Of a stretch of 64,000 nucleotides of DNA, positions 16,379-25,029 are shown piece after piece. The stretch spans positions 79,853 to 143,852 of the forward strand of contig CAYWKU010000008.1 in NCBI GenBank assembly GCA_964459325.1. The letters are read 5' to 3'. Source of the stretch: CAYWKU01 sp964459325. GTDB lineage: Bacteria > RBG-13-61-14 > CAYWKU01. The stretch's first letter is position 1; each line of letters starts with the position of its first letter. The notes beneath the pieces were generated by a model. It did not search any database, was not told the origin of the DNA, and saw only the letters and a list, made by a program, of their open reading frames with translations. The position numbers and the translations under genes are program-made.

Positions 16379-16933
16379 TTACTCGAACTTTTTAAACCTG
16401 TCCTTCGCTACCCCGCAAATGGGGCACTTGTCCGGTGCTTCACCCTCCACGGTATAACCGCAGTTGTCGCATATCTGCACCGGGCCGAGCTCGATATCGC
16501 TGCCGCCGTCGACGGCCTGCTTGGCCTCGCGGTACATGGCGGCGTGTATTTTTTCGGCCTCGAGGGCGTAGTGGAAGGAGCGCTCGGCGCCCTTTTCCTT
16601 CTGAAACTGCGCCGCGTTCAGGTAGACCGGATACATCTCGTTAATCTCGAACTCCTCGCCCTCGATGGCGCCGTCGAGATTTTCCGGGGTGGTGGTGTTT
16701 CCGAACCCTGCCATGGACGCCACCAGGAAAGCGCCCCCGTCGTTTTTGAGTTCGTTGAAATGGTTGGAGCCGTGTACCTGTTCCGCGAAGGAAATCGCCG
16801 TAAAGAGCCTTGCCACGTTGGGATACCCTTCTTCCTCCGCCCTGGCCGCCCAGACCTTGTATCGCATGTGGGCCATGGATTCGCCCCCGTGAGCGCTGCG
16901 AAGGTTGGCGGCAGTCATCGGATGGACAGTCAT
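16379..16933 (-). CDS. rbr: rubrerythrin
   Basis: The 184-residue protein has an N-terminal diiron ferritin-like domain (GESMAHMRYKVWAARAEEEG, ISFAEQVHGSNHFNEL, LEAEKIHAAMYREA) and a C-terminal rubredoxin-like domain with CDNCGYTVEGEAPDKCPICG. It reduces hydrogen peroxide to water using electrons passed by rubredoxin. Length is normal and all metal ligands appear present. A second rubrerythrin follows upstream at 17207-17704. Confidence 0.95.
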   Translation of the reverse strand: MTVHPMTAANLRSAHGGESMAHMRYKVWAARAEEEGYPNVARLFTAISFAEQVHGSNHFNELKNDGGAFLVASMAGFGNTTTPENLDGAIEGEEFEINEMYPVYLNAAQFQKEKGAERSFHYALEAEKIHAAMYREAKQAVDGGSDIELGPVQICDNCGYTVEGEAPDKCPICGVAKDRFKKFE

Positions 16934-17206
16934 AATTTCTTCTCCTTTCGCTGAAGTGTTTATTCAAACCCCCTCGATAAGGGTTTTAATAAGCATTGGC
17001 ATCCGGCCCGTCAAGTACTTGCCATTTGGATGTTTCCATCGCATTGCGGATTCAGGAAATCGCATTCGGTGACCATTTTCGGTTGCGGATGACGAAACCG
17101 GAAAAAAGATACAAAAAATTTAACGTCCTGTTTGGAAATAAATAAAGCGACCGCCCCCGATAAGACAGCCGCCTTGGTTTAGCGAACACTATTCTTTCCG
17201 CCCGTA

Positions 17207-17704
17207 TCAGGAAACTTCCACGAACTTGTCCTTCCCGGCCCCGCAAACCGGGCACTGCTCCGGCAACGTGCCGTCGGATACGTAACCGCACACGCCGCAC
17301 ACGTAGTACGATGTTTCCCTCTCCTCCATCATGTGGCTCATGGCTTCCTTGTAGAGCTTGCCGTGAACCTCTTCCACGTCCTTGCTCTGGGTGAAGATGG
17401 TGGCCGCGGCCCTGTCTCCGGCGTCCGCGGCCAGTTTTATGAATTCGGAATATGCAACCCCCGCCACCTGGGTTTCCGACTCGAAGCTCGCCTGAAGGTT
17501 TTCTTCGGTGTTGCCGATTTTCTTGAGCATCCGCAACGAGCGCTCGCCGTGGATTTCCTCGGAGAAGGATATAACCCTGAAGAGCCTTGCAATTTGCGGA
17601 TAACCTTCGTCCTCGGCCTTTTTGGCGTAGATTTTCAACCTGAGCGCTGCCTTCGATTCACCCTCGTATGACTGATGAAAAGCATCCCTTATCTTTTCGT
17701 CCAT
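17207..17704 (-). CDS. rbr: rubrerythrin (second copy)
   Basis: From the ATG at 17704 the protein is 165 residues; AAAGGAGGAG lies just upstream, so the 22-residue longer reading is not needed. Diiron motifs are QSYEGESKAALRLKIYAKKAEDEG, ISFSEEIHGERSL and KDVEEVHGKLYKEA. The C-terminal rubredoxin domain carries CGVCGYVSDGTLPEQCPVCG. It is diverged from the neighbouring rubrerythrin at 16379, so it is an old paralogue rather than a recent duplication. The 270-base gap downstream of it shows no clear gene. Confidence 0.95.
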   Translation of the reverse strand: MDEKIRDAFHQSYEGESKAALRLKIYAKKAEDEGYPQIARLFRVISFSEEIHGERSLRMLKKIGNTEENLQASFESETQVAGVAYSEFIKLAADAGDRAAATIFTQSKDVEEVHGKLYKEAMSHMMEERETSYYVCGVCGYVSDGTLPEQCPVCGAGKDKFVEVS

Positions 17705-17833
17705 GGCTCCTCCTTTATATGAATGACTGATGTCTCCGGTGTAGTGGCCGGTGAGGAAGAATATACTCATTGCATTTGAAAAATCAAAACCAAGGTTGCG
17801 TGTCTATGGAGATGGTAGCGACATTCTCTTTTC

Positions 17834-17886
17834 GTGGGAGCGACCTCCGGGTCGCGACAGACGTCGAGACCAAAGGTCTCTCCCAC
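17834..17886. repeat. hairpin repeat family B, copy 1
   Basis: A 53-base element has ends GTGGGAG and CTCCCAC. Inside are two hairpins: GCGACC-tccg-GGTCGC and GAGACC-aaa-GGTCTC. Related copies are at 27560-27612, 37363-37434 (halves in the other order) and 39526-39590 (inverted). Confidence 0.85.
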
Positions 17887-17917
17887 TTGCCCCGACAATT
17901 AATTTGTGAACGTGAAA

Positions 17918-19201
17918 TTACTGTATCGGCCTGGCGTTGTAGCCGAGCTGCTTTATTTTGTCCACCAGCGCCGGGACGTCCACGCCCTCGCCGGTAACGC
18001 TCGCCCTTCCGGCTTTCAAGTCCACTTCTGCCTTTTCGACGCCGGCGGTTTCCTCGATGGCTCGCTTTACCGCGTTGACGCAGTGGTTGCAGCTCATACC
18101 TTCGACTTTCAATTGGATTGCGTTTTCGCCGCTTTCGGTATCCATTTGTGTTTCACCTCCGTAGTAAAGCCTGAGCATCGCCACCGCCAGCACAACCAAC
18201 AGCGCCACCGCCCCGGCGGTTTTGAGGGGGCCGGGGAGGCTCCAGTGAGTGGGCGTGCCCGGCGTGGCTGCGGTGACTTTGAAAATGTAATCGAGCACAA
18301 ACCCGGCGGCTATGGCTCCGGCGGCGACGGTGGCCATGTATATTGCGGTGGCCCTTTTTCCCATAATTTTCCAGATGGTGGTGAAGGTTGCCGCGTTGGT
18401 AGCCGGGCCGGTCATCAAGAACACCAGCGCCGCGCCCGGCGATACGCCCTTGGCGATAAGCGCGGCGGCTATGGGCACAGACGCCGTGGCGCATACGTAC
18501 AGCGGCAATCCCACCAGCATCATTATGAGCATGGCCACTATTCCGCCGCCCATCAGTCCGGCCAGGAAATCCTCCGGCACCAAAGCCGCTATTATACCGG
18601 CGGCCAAAAGACCCACTATAAGAGCCTTGCCTATATCCTGCGGAAGCGTTCCGAAACCATACCGCAAAGCTCCCACAAACTTTCCGGCCTTCCCCTGCGG
18701 CTCGGGCATCGCACAACTGCCCTCACATTCATTCAGGCTGCATGTTTCCTGCGAATTGCCGGGGTTCGAGGGGTTCTCTTTCTTTCCCAAGTTAATCAGG
18801 GCGCCGCCGGTAATGCCCGTTATGAGGGCGGACAGGGGCCTGACCACGGCATACACAGGCCCCAGCAGGCTCAGTGTTACCAGTATGCTATCCACACCGG
18901 TCTGGGGAGTGGAAATCAGGAAGGAACCGGTGGCTCCGCGCCCTGCCCCCTGCCTCCTCAAGGATGCGCCCACCGGTATGACTCCGCAGGAACACAAAGG
19001 GAGGGGAATGCCGAAGACGGTGGACTTTAGCACCGACAGGAAGCCGCTGCCGCCGAGGTGCTTCTCCACCAGGCTCTGCCTGACCACCACCGACAGCAGC
19101 CCCGCCACCAGGAAACCGAAAATCAGGTAGGGGGCCATTTCACGGAGGACTTCCCATGACTCGTAAATTATTTGCCATATTATGTTAAGCGCCTGCTCCA
19201 A
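17918..19201 (-). CDS. SO_0444-type metal permease fused to a C-terminal HMA domain
   Basis: The 427-residue protein has many membrane helices of the DUF318/ArsP-like permease superfamily, with the hallmark IPLPLCSCGVIPVGASLRRQGAG and STPQTGVDSILVTLSLLGP. A cytoplasmic Cys-rich stretch (CSLNECEGSC) lies mid-protein. The last 70 residues form a heavy-metal-associated domain with GMSCNHCVNAVKRAIEE. The family is annotated as a Cu/Zn efflux transporter, and the fused HMA domain would hand metal to the channel. The start is TTG after GAGGAG. It closes the oxygen and metal island. Confidence 0.88.
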   Translation of the reverse strand: MEQALNIIWQIIYESWEVLREMAPYLIFGFLVAGLLSVVVRQSLVEKHLGGSGFLSVLKSTVFGIPLPLCSCGVIPVGASLRRQGAGRGATGSFLISTPQTGVDSILVTLSLLGPVYAVVRPLSALITGITGGALINLGKKENPSNPGNSQETCSLNECEGSCAMPEPQGKAGKFVGALRYGFGTLPQDIGKALIVGLLAAGIIAALVPEDFLAGLMGGGIVAMLIMMLVGLPLYVCATASVPIAAALIAKGVSPGAALVFLMTGPATNAATFTTIWKIMGKRATAIYMATVAAGAIAAGFVLDYIFKVTAATPGTPTHWSLPGPLKTAGAVALLVVLAVAMLRLYYGGETQMDTESGENAIQLKVEGMSCNHCVNAVKRAIEETAGVEKAEVDLKAGRASVTGEGVDVPALVDKIKQLGYNARPIQ

Positions 19202-19278
19202 ATACCATCTCTCCTCTAACCTTACTTACATTTATGATGCTAACAGGTGCGGAAAGGTTTTTCTAAATCCTCATAGCT

Positions 19279-20181
19279 TCAGTCCTTTTTGGGCTTGAGG
19301 AAATCGGGTTTGAGGTATTTGAGGTCGCTGTTGTCGTAAAAGCCCTTTCCGGCCTTTATGCCCAGCTCGCCGCGTTCGACTTTCTCTTTGAGAGCTTCGG
19401 GGGGCTTGTCCTCTTCTTTTCCGGATTCGCGGTAGTATGACATTTCGATGTCGTATACTATATCCAGCCCCACGTAGTCCATGCCGCCGAACGGGCCGGC
19501 TTTCATGCCGCTGAATATCATCCACCCCTTGTCTATGTCCTCGATGTCGGCGTATCCGCCGGCCCACATTTTGAGCGCTTCCTTTTTCACCACGTGCCAC
19601 AGCCTGTTTACGACAAAGCCCATAAGCTCCTTTTGGGCCACCAGCGGCACGCAGCCTATGCCGGCCGCCCATTCTTTCGCCTTATCCATGACCTCCGGCG
19701 ACGTCTTCGAGCCTCCCATCAGCTCCACGTAGTACCTTTCGGGTATGGGGGAGGCGAAGTGGGTGTTGAGCACTTTTTCCGGGCGGGACGTGGCGTCCTC
19801 CAGCCACGACACTTTCATTGAGGAGGAGTTGGTGCCGAAGATGGCATGGGGAGGGCATACTTCGTCCAGCCGCGCCCACATTTCCCTTTTCAGCTCCAGC
19901 CGCTCGGGGACGGCTTCCACCACCATGTCGACGTCGTTAAAAGCCTCGTCGAAATCGGTAGTGTAGTTGATTCTGGCGAGTATTTCTTCCTTTTCGCTTT
20001 CAGTTTCGACGCGGTACCTGCCCCAGTCGAAAGCGGTGCGGTTTTCGGTCACCGCCTTTTCCAGTGCCCCCTCATCAGTATCGTAGGCGTTTACCCTGTA
20101 TCCGTAGTAAGCGCAATGAAGGGCTATCTGCCGACCCATGAAGCCCGTGCCGGCTATGCCCATTACCTTCAAATCACCCAT
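19279..20181 (-). CDS. 3-hydroxyacyl-CoA dehydrogenase
   Basis: From the ATG at 20181 (AAGGAGG 6 bases upstream) the protein is 300 residues. The N-terminal Rossmann fold has GTGFMGRQIALHCAYYGY and the acidic strand end AYDTDE for NAD. The catalytic His is in NTHFASP, with SSS (TNSSSMKVS) preceding. The C-terminal helical domain holds FVVNRLWHVVKKEALKMWAGG and a GKGFYD end. It oxidises 3-hydroxyacyl-CoA, in fatty acid degradation or butyryl-type fermentation. It stands alone without thiolase or hydratase partners in this window, so the pathway is open. Confidence 0.93.
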   Translation of the reverse strand: MGDLKVMGIAGTGFMGRQIALHCAYYGYRVNAYDTDEGALEKAVTENRTAFDWGRYRVETESEKEEILARINYTTDFDEAFNDVDMVVEAVPERLELKREMWARLDEVCPPHAIFGTNSSSMKVSWLEDATSRPEKVLNTHFASPIPERYYVELMGGSKTSPEVMDKAKEWAAGIGCVPLVAQKELMGFVVNRLWHVVKKEALKMWAGGYADIEDIDKGWMIFSGMKAGPFGGMDYVGLDIVYDIEMSYYRESGKEEDKPPEALKEKVERGELGIKAGKGFYDNSDLKYLKPDFLKPKKD

Positions 20182-20369
20182 GTGCTCCTCCTTCCTGTCC
20201 GTTAAGTGAATGTTAACATTATAATCTAACAGGGCATTGAAATTCAAACCCCCAAACCACCGAAAACCGGAGCTTAACCAACCTGTTGTGGATACCGGCC
20301 CGGGGCCGTGTTATTATTTAAATTCACGGACATATCAAAGTATATCGCAGAATTCGGAGGAAGTACGTA

Positions 20370-20972
20370 TTGAAAAGCAGAAAATCCGGGAGAACCGATG
20401 GCGCCATGAAGCTGAAAGTCGGCGTCATGGGTTCCGCGTCGGGAACCTACACCCGCGAAAACCTCAAAAAGGCATACACCCTGGGGAAAGCCATCGCCGA
20501 AAACGATTGCGTGCTTATAACCGGCGCCTGCCCCGGGCTGCCTTATGAAACGGCCCGCGGGTGCATAGACGCCGACGGGCTAAGCGTCGGAATCAGCCCG
20601 GGCCTTTCATTTTGGGAGCACAAGAATAAATACCACAGCCCCGACGACCTTTACGACGTGCTCATTTTCACCGGAAGCGGCCTCATGGGGCGCGAAGTCA
20701 CCGCCGTAAGGTCTTGTGATATAATAATCTTCATGGGAGGCCGCTCCGGAACGCTCGGGGAGTTCAGCATAGCCTACGATGAAGGAAAGCTTATCGGCAT
20801 CCTGAAAGGCACCGGCGGCATTACCGAGCACATGGAATCCATCATGTCGGCCATCGATAAAAATACCGGCGCTAAAATACTCATCGACACCGACGCGGAA
20901 AACCTGGTGAAAAGGCTGGTTGATGAATACAACCGGGAATTTTACAAACATCCCAGCATATTCAGCGATTGA
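20370..20972 (+). CDS. LOG-family / Rossmann-fold nucleotide-binding protein
   Basis: The 200-residue protein resembles the lysine-decarboxylase-like (LOG) family: VGVMGSASGTY, a glycine-rich GACPGLPYETARGC, FTGSGLMGREVTAVRSCD, and the signature GGRSGTLGEFSIA (family form PGGxGTxxE, here with R for G). Members cleave nucleotide 5'-monophosphates from ribose or act as putative molybdenum cofactor carriers. The start is TTG after GGAGG; an ATG at 20406 also fits because conservation begins at MKLKVG. A diverged relative occurs at 24550. Confidence 0.82.
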   Translation: MKSRKSGRTDGAMKLKVGVMGSASGTYTRENLKKAYTLGKAIAENDCVLITGACPGLPYETARGCIDADGLSVGISPGLSFWEHKNKYHSPDDLYDVLIFTGSGLMGREVTAVRSCDIIIFMGGRSGTLGEFSIAYDEGKLIGILKGTGGITEHMESIMSAIDKNTGAKILIDTDAENLVKRLVDEYNREFYKHPSIFSD

Positions 20973-20983
20973 TACGCCTCGGT

Positions 20984-21012
20984 TTGACAATGCGCTTTTA
21001 TAAAAGTACTTT
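20984..21012 (+). promoter_or_regulatory. candidate promoter of the chemoreceptor gene
   Basis: TTGACA (20984-20989) is followed 17 bases later by TACTTT (21007-21012), about 25 bases before the ATG. The -10 is weak, so this is only a candidate. Confidence 0.4.
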
Positions 21013-21038
21013 ATGGACGCTGTAGGGAGCCGATACGT

Positions 21039-23153
21039 ATGAAAAGAAACCTCAAATGGATGTTGATGATAAGGGTCGGGGCCATCGTCTTCGCCATACT
21101 GGTCATTAACGCCGCAATATCGGGATATTTTTTCAAAACCGAATTCGTCAAGCGTATTCAGGCTCAGGCAAGAGATATAAGCAAGGATATAGTCGAAAAC
21201 GCCCGGGATGCCCTTACCGAGGAAGAGTCCTTCAAAAAGCACTCGTGGGTGTTCAACAAGTCTCTGGGCAAACTGGTGGATGATTACGATTACCTGGTCG
21301 GCGCGGGTATTATAAACCTGAAAGGCATGTACGCCTATAACGCCCGGCGGGAAATGGTGAAACAGAGCGCTCCCGCACAAGTCATGGAACATATCTCCGA
21401 GAGAAAGTTCGTGCCGGTAAGGACCGCCAAGGGGTACACCCAGATTCTTCCCATAGAAGACAAGGAAGGTGCTTCACTGGCCTATCTTCTTTTGAACTTC
21501 GAGCCGAATGAATTTACACAGCCCATGAAAAGGCTGGTGATATGGCTGATTGTCATGGTGGTGACGAGTCTGGCGGTGGTGTACGTGATGATTGACTTTA
21601 TGGCGGTGGGTAAGGTATCCAAGCCGTTGACGGCCCTTGCCTCTCAGACCGAAATCCTCAGCTCAGGCGACCTGACCCGAAAAGCTCCGACAGAGGGCGT
21701 CGGAGAAATAAGAATACTGGCAACGGCTTTCAATAACATGGCCGAAAACCTGAGGGGAATCGTATCCAAAATAAGGGACGTTTCCGACCACACCACCGAA
21801 ACCTGCCGCAAGCTGTTCGGCATCAGCGGCGACCTCAATCAGGGAAGCCGGCAGCAGATGTCTTCTCTCAACGGCGCCAGTGAGGCCGTGGGGAAAATGG
21901 AGTCCAACGTCGAGGAAATATCCAACGAGACGGCAAAGCTTAGCAACCTGAGCCAGAACACCAGCGCATCCATAATGGAGATGGTGGCTTCCATCTCCGA
22001 GGTCGACTCCAACGTGGAAAACCTGGTCTCTATGGTCGACGATATTGCCAGCTCGATACTCGAAATCAACCAGAGCAGCCGGGAGGTGGCCGGGAGCGTG
22101 GAGAGCCTTTCCCGGGAAGCCGAAAGCACTGCATCGAGCACCTCCCAGATGAACACCAGCCTCTCCCAGGTGGACGAGGGCACTTCACGCAGCGCCGACC
22201 TTTCCGCCCAGGTCGCCGAAACCGCCGAAAGCGGGATTAACAGTATACAGAACGCTCAGGAAGGTATGCAGGCCATCCGGAAAGCGGCGGAAAGCGCCTC
22301 CGAAAGCATCAATCGCCTGGGCGAGTTATCGGGCAGAATCGGAAAAATACTGGGCGTGATCAATAAAATCGCCGAGGAGACCAACCTGCTGGCTCTCAAC
22401 GCCGCCATCATCGCCGCCGAAGCCGGCGAACACGGCAGGGGCTTTAACGTGGTGGCCAACGAAATCCAAACCCTGGCCGAGAGAACAACTCTCCAGACAA
22501 AGGAAATCGACACCCTCATAAAGGACGTACAGAAAGAAACCCGTAGCTCTATCAACCGGGTGCAGGAAGTGCTCAAAAGCGTGGGAAGCGGAGAGGAACT
22601 GACTTCCGAAACCGCCAAGATACTGGAAAACATAGTAAGCGGGGCCAACGACGCAAAGTCGCTGATTCAGCAAATAGCCCGCGCCACCGACGAACAGACG
22701 AAAGTGGTGAAAAGGGTGGCGGAAGGCTCAGAAAAAGTGTCCAGCGAAGTCAATCGCATATCGAAGGCCACCACCGAGCAGGCGAAAGGCACTTCCAGAA
22801 TTATGGAATCAATCGAAAAAATCCGGGATGTGGTCAGGTCGGTCCAGACCGCCATCCGCGAGCAAAACGAGGGCTCCAAGTCCATTTCCCAATCCAGCGA
22901 GGAAGTGAAGGACCTTATTTCCCACGTGAACGAAAAAACCGACAACCACCGCCAGGACGCTCAACTGGTATCCGACATAGTGGCCCGGAACATCCAGATA
23001 GTCGAGGAGAACGTCAAGAGAGTAGAGCAGATGGAGAGCAGCGTGGAAAACCTGCTGACTCTCGCCTCCGGCCTTAACGACGAAATCCGCCGGTTCAAAG
23101 TGGACGAGGAGGAATTCGAGCGCTCCGAGGAACGAGGGCAATCCGGCGAATAA
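21039..23153 (+). CDS. methyl-accepting chemotaxis protein
   Basis: The 704-residue receptor has one membrane helix near residues 9-31, a sensor region of about 135 residues outside, and a second helix (LVIWLIVMVVTSLAVVYVMIDFM) near 168-190. A HAMP linker follows (LTALASQTEILSSGDLT), then a very long coiled coil rich in SSEVAGSVE-type heptads. The signalling tip is INKIAEETNLLALNAAIIAAEAGEHGRGFNVVANEI. There is no classical Cache motif I can name. It reports to CheA/CheW, encoded elsewhere, and implies motility or pilus-based taxis. Confidence 0.95.
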   Translation: MKRNLKWMLMIRVGAIVFAILVINAAISGYFFKTEFVKRIQAQARDISKDIVENARDALTEEESFKKHSWVFNKSLGKLVDDYDYLVGAGIINLKGMYAYNARREMVKQSAPAQVMEHISERKFVPVRTAKGYTQILPIEDKEGASLAYLLLNFEPNEFTQPMKRLVIWLIVMVVTSLAVVYVMIDFMAVGKVSKPLTALASQTEILSSGDLTRKAPTEGVGEIRILATAFNNMAENLRGIVSKIRDVSDHTTETCRKLFGISGDLNQGSRQQMSSLNGASEAVGKMESNVEEISNETAKLSNLSQNTSASIMEMVASISEVDSNVENLVSMVDDIASSILEINQSSREVAGSVESLSREAESTASSTSQMNTSLSQVDEGTSRSADLSAQVAETAESGINSIQNAQEGMQAIRKAAESASESINRLGELSGRIGKILGVINKIAEETNLLALNAAIIAAEAGEHGRGFNVVANEIQTLAERTTLQTKEIDTLIKDVQKETRSSINRVQEVLKSVGSGEELTSETAKILENIVSGANDAKSLIQQIARATDEQTKVVKRVAEGSEKVSSEVNRISKATTEQAKGTSRIMESIEKIRDVVRSVQTAIREQNEGSKSISQSSEEVKDLISHVNEKTDNHRQDAQLVSDIVARNIQIVEENVKRVEQMESSVENLLTLASGLNDEIRRFKVDEEEFERSEERGQSGE

Positions 23154-23168
23154 TAAAAGCGTGCCCTA

Positions 23169-23702
23169 TCACCCGCCTTCCAGTTGCAACAGGCTGTGAA
23201 CCTTGAATTTTTTGAGCTTTTTGCGCCCTTCCAGTTCGGGGAGTTCGACCACGAAAGCGCATTCGACCACTTTCGCCTGGCACTTTTCTACCAGTTTTGC
23301 GGCCGCGGATGCAGTCCCTCCGGTGGCCAGCAGGTCGTCCACTATTAGTATCTTCTCGTTTTTCTTGACTGCGTCGGCGTGTATTTCTATCATGTCGGCG
23401 CCGTATTCGAGTTCGTAGCGCCCGCCTATGGTTTTCCACGGCAACTTGCCCTGCTTGCGGGCGATTATGACGCCCGTTCCGAGCCGGTAAGCCAACGCGG
23501 CGCCCAGCACGAACCCCCGGGCCTCTATGCACATAATCGCGTCTATCTTCCGTTTTCCGATGTAGCGGTGTGCCAGAAGGTCAACGGTCAGCGTGAAGGC
23601 CCTGCGGTTGTGAAAGAGCGTCGAAAGGTCATAAAACAGGATTCCCTTTTTCGGGAAATCGGGTATGGTGCGGATGCTGTTGACAAGTTCCTCTTCGTAC
23701 AT
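23169..23702 (-). CDS. apt: adenine phosphoribosyltransferase
   Basis: The 177-residue enzyme shows the Apt pattern: IRTIPDFPKKGILFYDLSTL at the N-terminus, CIEARGFVLGAALAYRLGTG, RKQGKLPW, and the PRPP-binding motif ILIVDDLLATGGTASAAAKL. It makes AMP from adenine and PRPP in purine salvage. The length is that of the family. A GGAGGG site precedes the ATG. Its stop lies 15 bases past the convergent chemoreceptor stop. Confidence 0.96.
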   Translation of the reverse strand: MYEEELVNSIRTIPDFPKKGILFYDLSTLFHNRRAFTLTVDLLAHRYIGKRKIDAIMCIEARGFVLGAALAYRLGTGVIIARKQGKLPWKTIGGRYELEYGADMIEIHADAVKKNEKILIVDDLLATGGTASAAAKLVEKCQAKVVECAFVVELPELEGRKKLKKFKVHSLLQLEGG

Positions 23703-23735
23703 TTCATCCCTCCTCTATGAAAATCTTTCGTACTT

Positions 23736-24539
23736 TCACCTGCTCGGCAGATAAGGCATCGGGTCCACCGCTTCCTGCCCGCATCGTATCTCGAAGTGAA
23801 GATGCGGGCCGGTGGTGTTGCCGGAGTTGCCCAACTCTGCGACAACATCACCTTGCCTTACGGTATCACCCTTTTTAACCGTTATTTTCCGATTGTGGGC
23901 GTATATTGTTTTGAAGCGGCCCTCGTGTTTCAGAATTACTATAAGCCCGTATCCCCCCAATCTTCCCGCGTATATTACAACCCCATCCGCCGCGGCATGA
24001 ATTGGAGTGCCGATGTCGTTATCTATGTCGATTCCGTCGTGCTGCCTTTCGTTACGGATGCCGAACCCGGAGGTAAGCTGCCCCTCGGCGGGCCATATAA
24101 ACTTTATCGCATCGGTGGGGCACTCGGCGGATACGTTCCGGGGAGGCCTCGAAGGGGCGCCGGGGGAAGTATCTTTGCCGGAAGAGCGGCCCCGCCCGCC
24201 CGGCTCGTTCACCACCTTATCGGTGCCGGGAATTAAAAGCCTCTCCCCCGCCCTCACCTTCGTAACATCTTTTATATCGTTGGCTTCGATTATTTCGTCC
24301 TGGGAAATATCGTATCTCTTAGACAACCTGTAGACCGTTTCCCCCCGGCGAACGGTATGATAAACGCCCTTTTTATTCCTTTTCGGCGAGTCGGGTTGTG
24401 AACTGGAGGTTTGAGAGGTGGTTCCGTCGTCATCATTTTCCCTGAACCCGGGCACGGGAAGAAAACAACCGGACACCATCGTCAATACCACGAAAACGGC
24501 TATAACCGGAAGGATTGCTTTTTTCTTAACTGCGAGCAT
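23736..24539 (-). CDS. LysM and M23 peptidase-domain lipoprotein
   Basis: The 267-residue protein has a lipoprotein signal (VFVVLTMVSGCF, lipobox Cys near residue 26), a linker, then a LysM domain (YHTVRRGETVYRLSKRYDI to LLIPG) that binds peptidoglycan. The M23 fold follows with SGFGIRNERQHDGIDID and HLHFEIR, but the canonical zinc ligands seem to be present only in part; HxxxD and HxH are there. It resembles NlpD/EnvC, which activate amidases during division or directly cut peptidoglycan. Membrane-anchored periplasmic location is inferred. Confidence 0.9.
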   Translation of the reverse strand: MLAVKKKAILPVIAVFVVLTMVSGCFLPVPGFRENDDDGTTSQTSSSQPDSPKRNKKGVYHTVRRGETVYRLSKRYDISQDEIIEANDIKDVTKVRAGERLLIPGTDKVVNEPGGRGRSSGKDTSPGAPSRPPRNVSAECPTDAIKFIWPAEGQLTSGFGIRNERQHDGIDIDNDIGTPIHAAADGVVIYAGRLGGYGLIVILKHEGRFKTIYAHNRKITVKKGDTVRQGDVVAELGNSGNTTGPHLHFEIRCGQEAVDPMPYLPSR

Positions 24540-24549
24540 AACGGTCTTG

Positions 24550-25029
24550 TTATCTTCGTCCTGAAGCCGCCTTTATGGCTTTTTCCACGGCTTCTTCAGG
24601 TGACGAGACGGCGATAACCCCTTCAATATCTCCCCATGCGTCAAACCCTACCACCGGGGTTTCGGTTTTCAGGGAAAGTGCGACTTCCGACATAGTGCCC
24701 GCTCCGCCGGGAAGAGCTATAACCGCCCCCGCCGTATATACGATAAACAGGTTGCGGGCATGGCCCACGCCGGTCACGACCGGCACGTCAACGTAAGGGT
24801 TGGCCTCGAGACTGCTCGCCCCGGGCAGAATCCCGACGGTCAACCCGCCGGCGTCCTTTGCTCCGCGACATGCGGCCTCCATGACTCCGCCCAAGCCGCC
24901 GCATACCAGCGCCCATCCGTTTTCGGCCACCAGTCGTCCCACCTTTTCCGCCCTCGCAGCGGCTTTGCGGTCGACTTCGGAGGAGCCGCATATCCCTATT
25001 ATTCCCTTATGTTTCAACCCGCCAGCCAT
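24550..25029 (-). CDS. TIGR00725-type LOG-like protein
   Basis: The 159-residue protein has IIGICGSSEVDRKA, VAENGWALVCGGLGGVMEAACRGAKDAGG, and PGGAGTMSEVALSLKT. It matches the TIGR00725 group within the LOG/lysine-decarboxylase-like superfamily. These bind nucleotides, and one branch is proposed to carry molybdenum cofactor; the role here is unknown. Its start overlaps the end of the upstream membrane protein gene by 16 bases, so the two are coupled. Confidence 0.85.
   Translation of the reverse strand: MAGGLKHKGIIGICGSSEVDRKAAARAEKVGRLVAENGWALVCGGLGGVMEAACRGAKDAGGLTVGILPGASSLEANPYVDVPVVTGVGHARNLFIVYTAGAVIALPGGAGTMSEVALSLKTETPVVGFDAWGDIEGVIAVSSPEEAVEKAIKAASGRR

Noticed and set aside
17906..19030. 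Long plus-strand frame opposite the metal permease
   Set aside because: Composition is that of a shadow frame, and the opposite strand has clear membrane and HMA motifs.
20237..20369. Coding start upstream of the LOG-family gene
   Set aside because: The upstream frame lacks conserved residues; the stretch more likely holds the divergent promoters.
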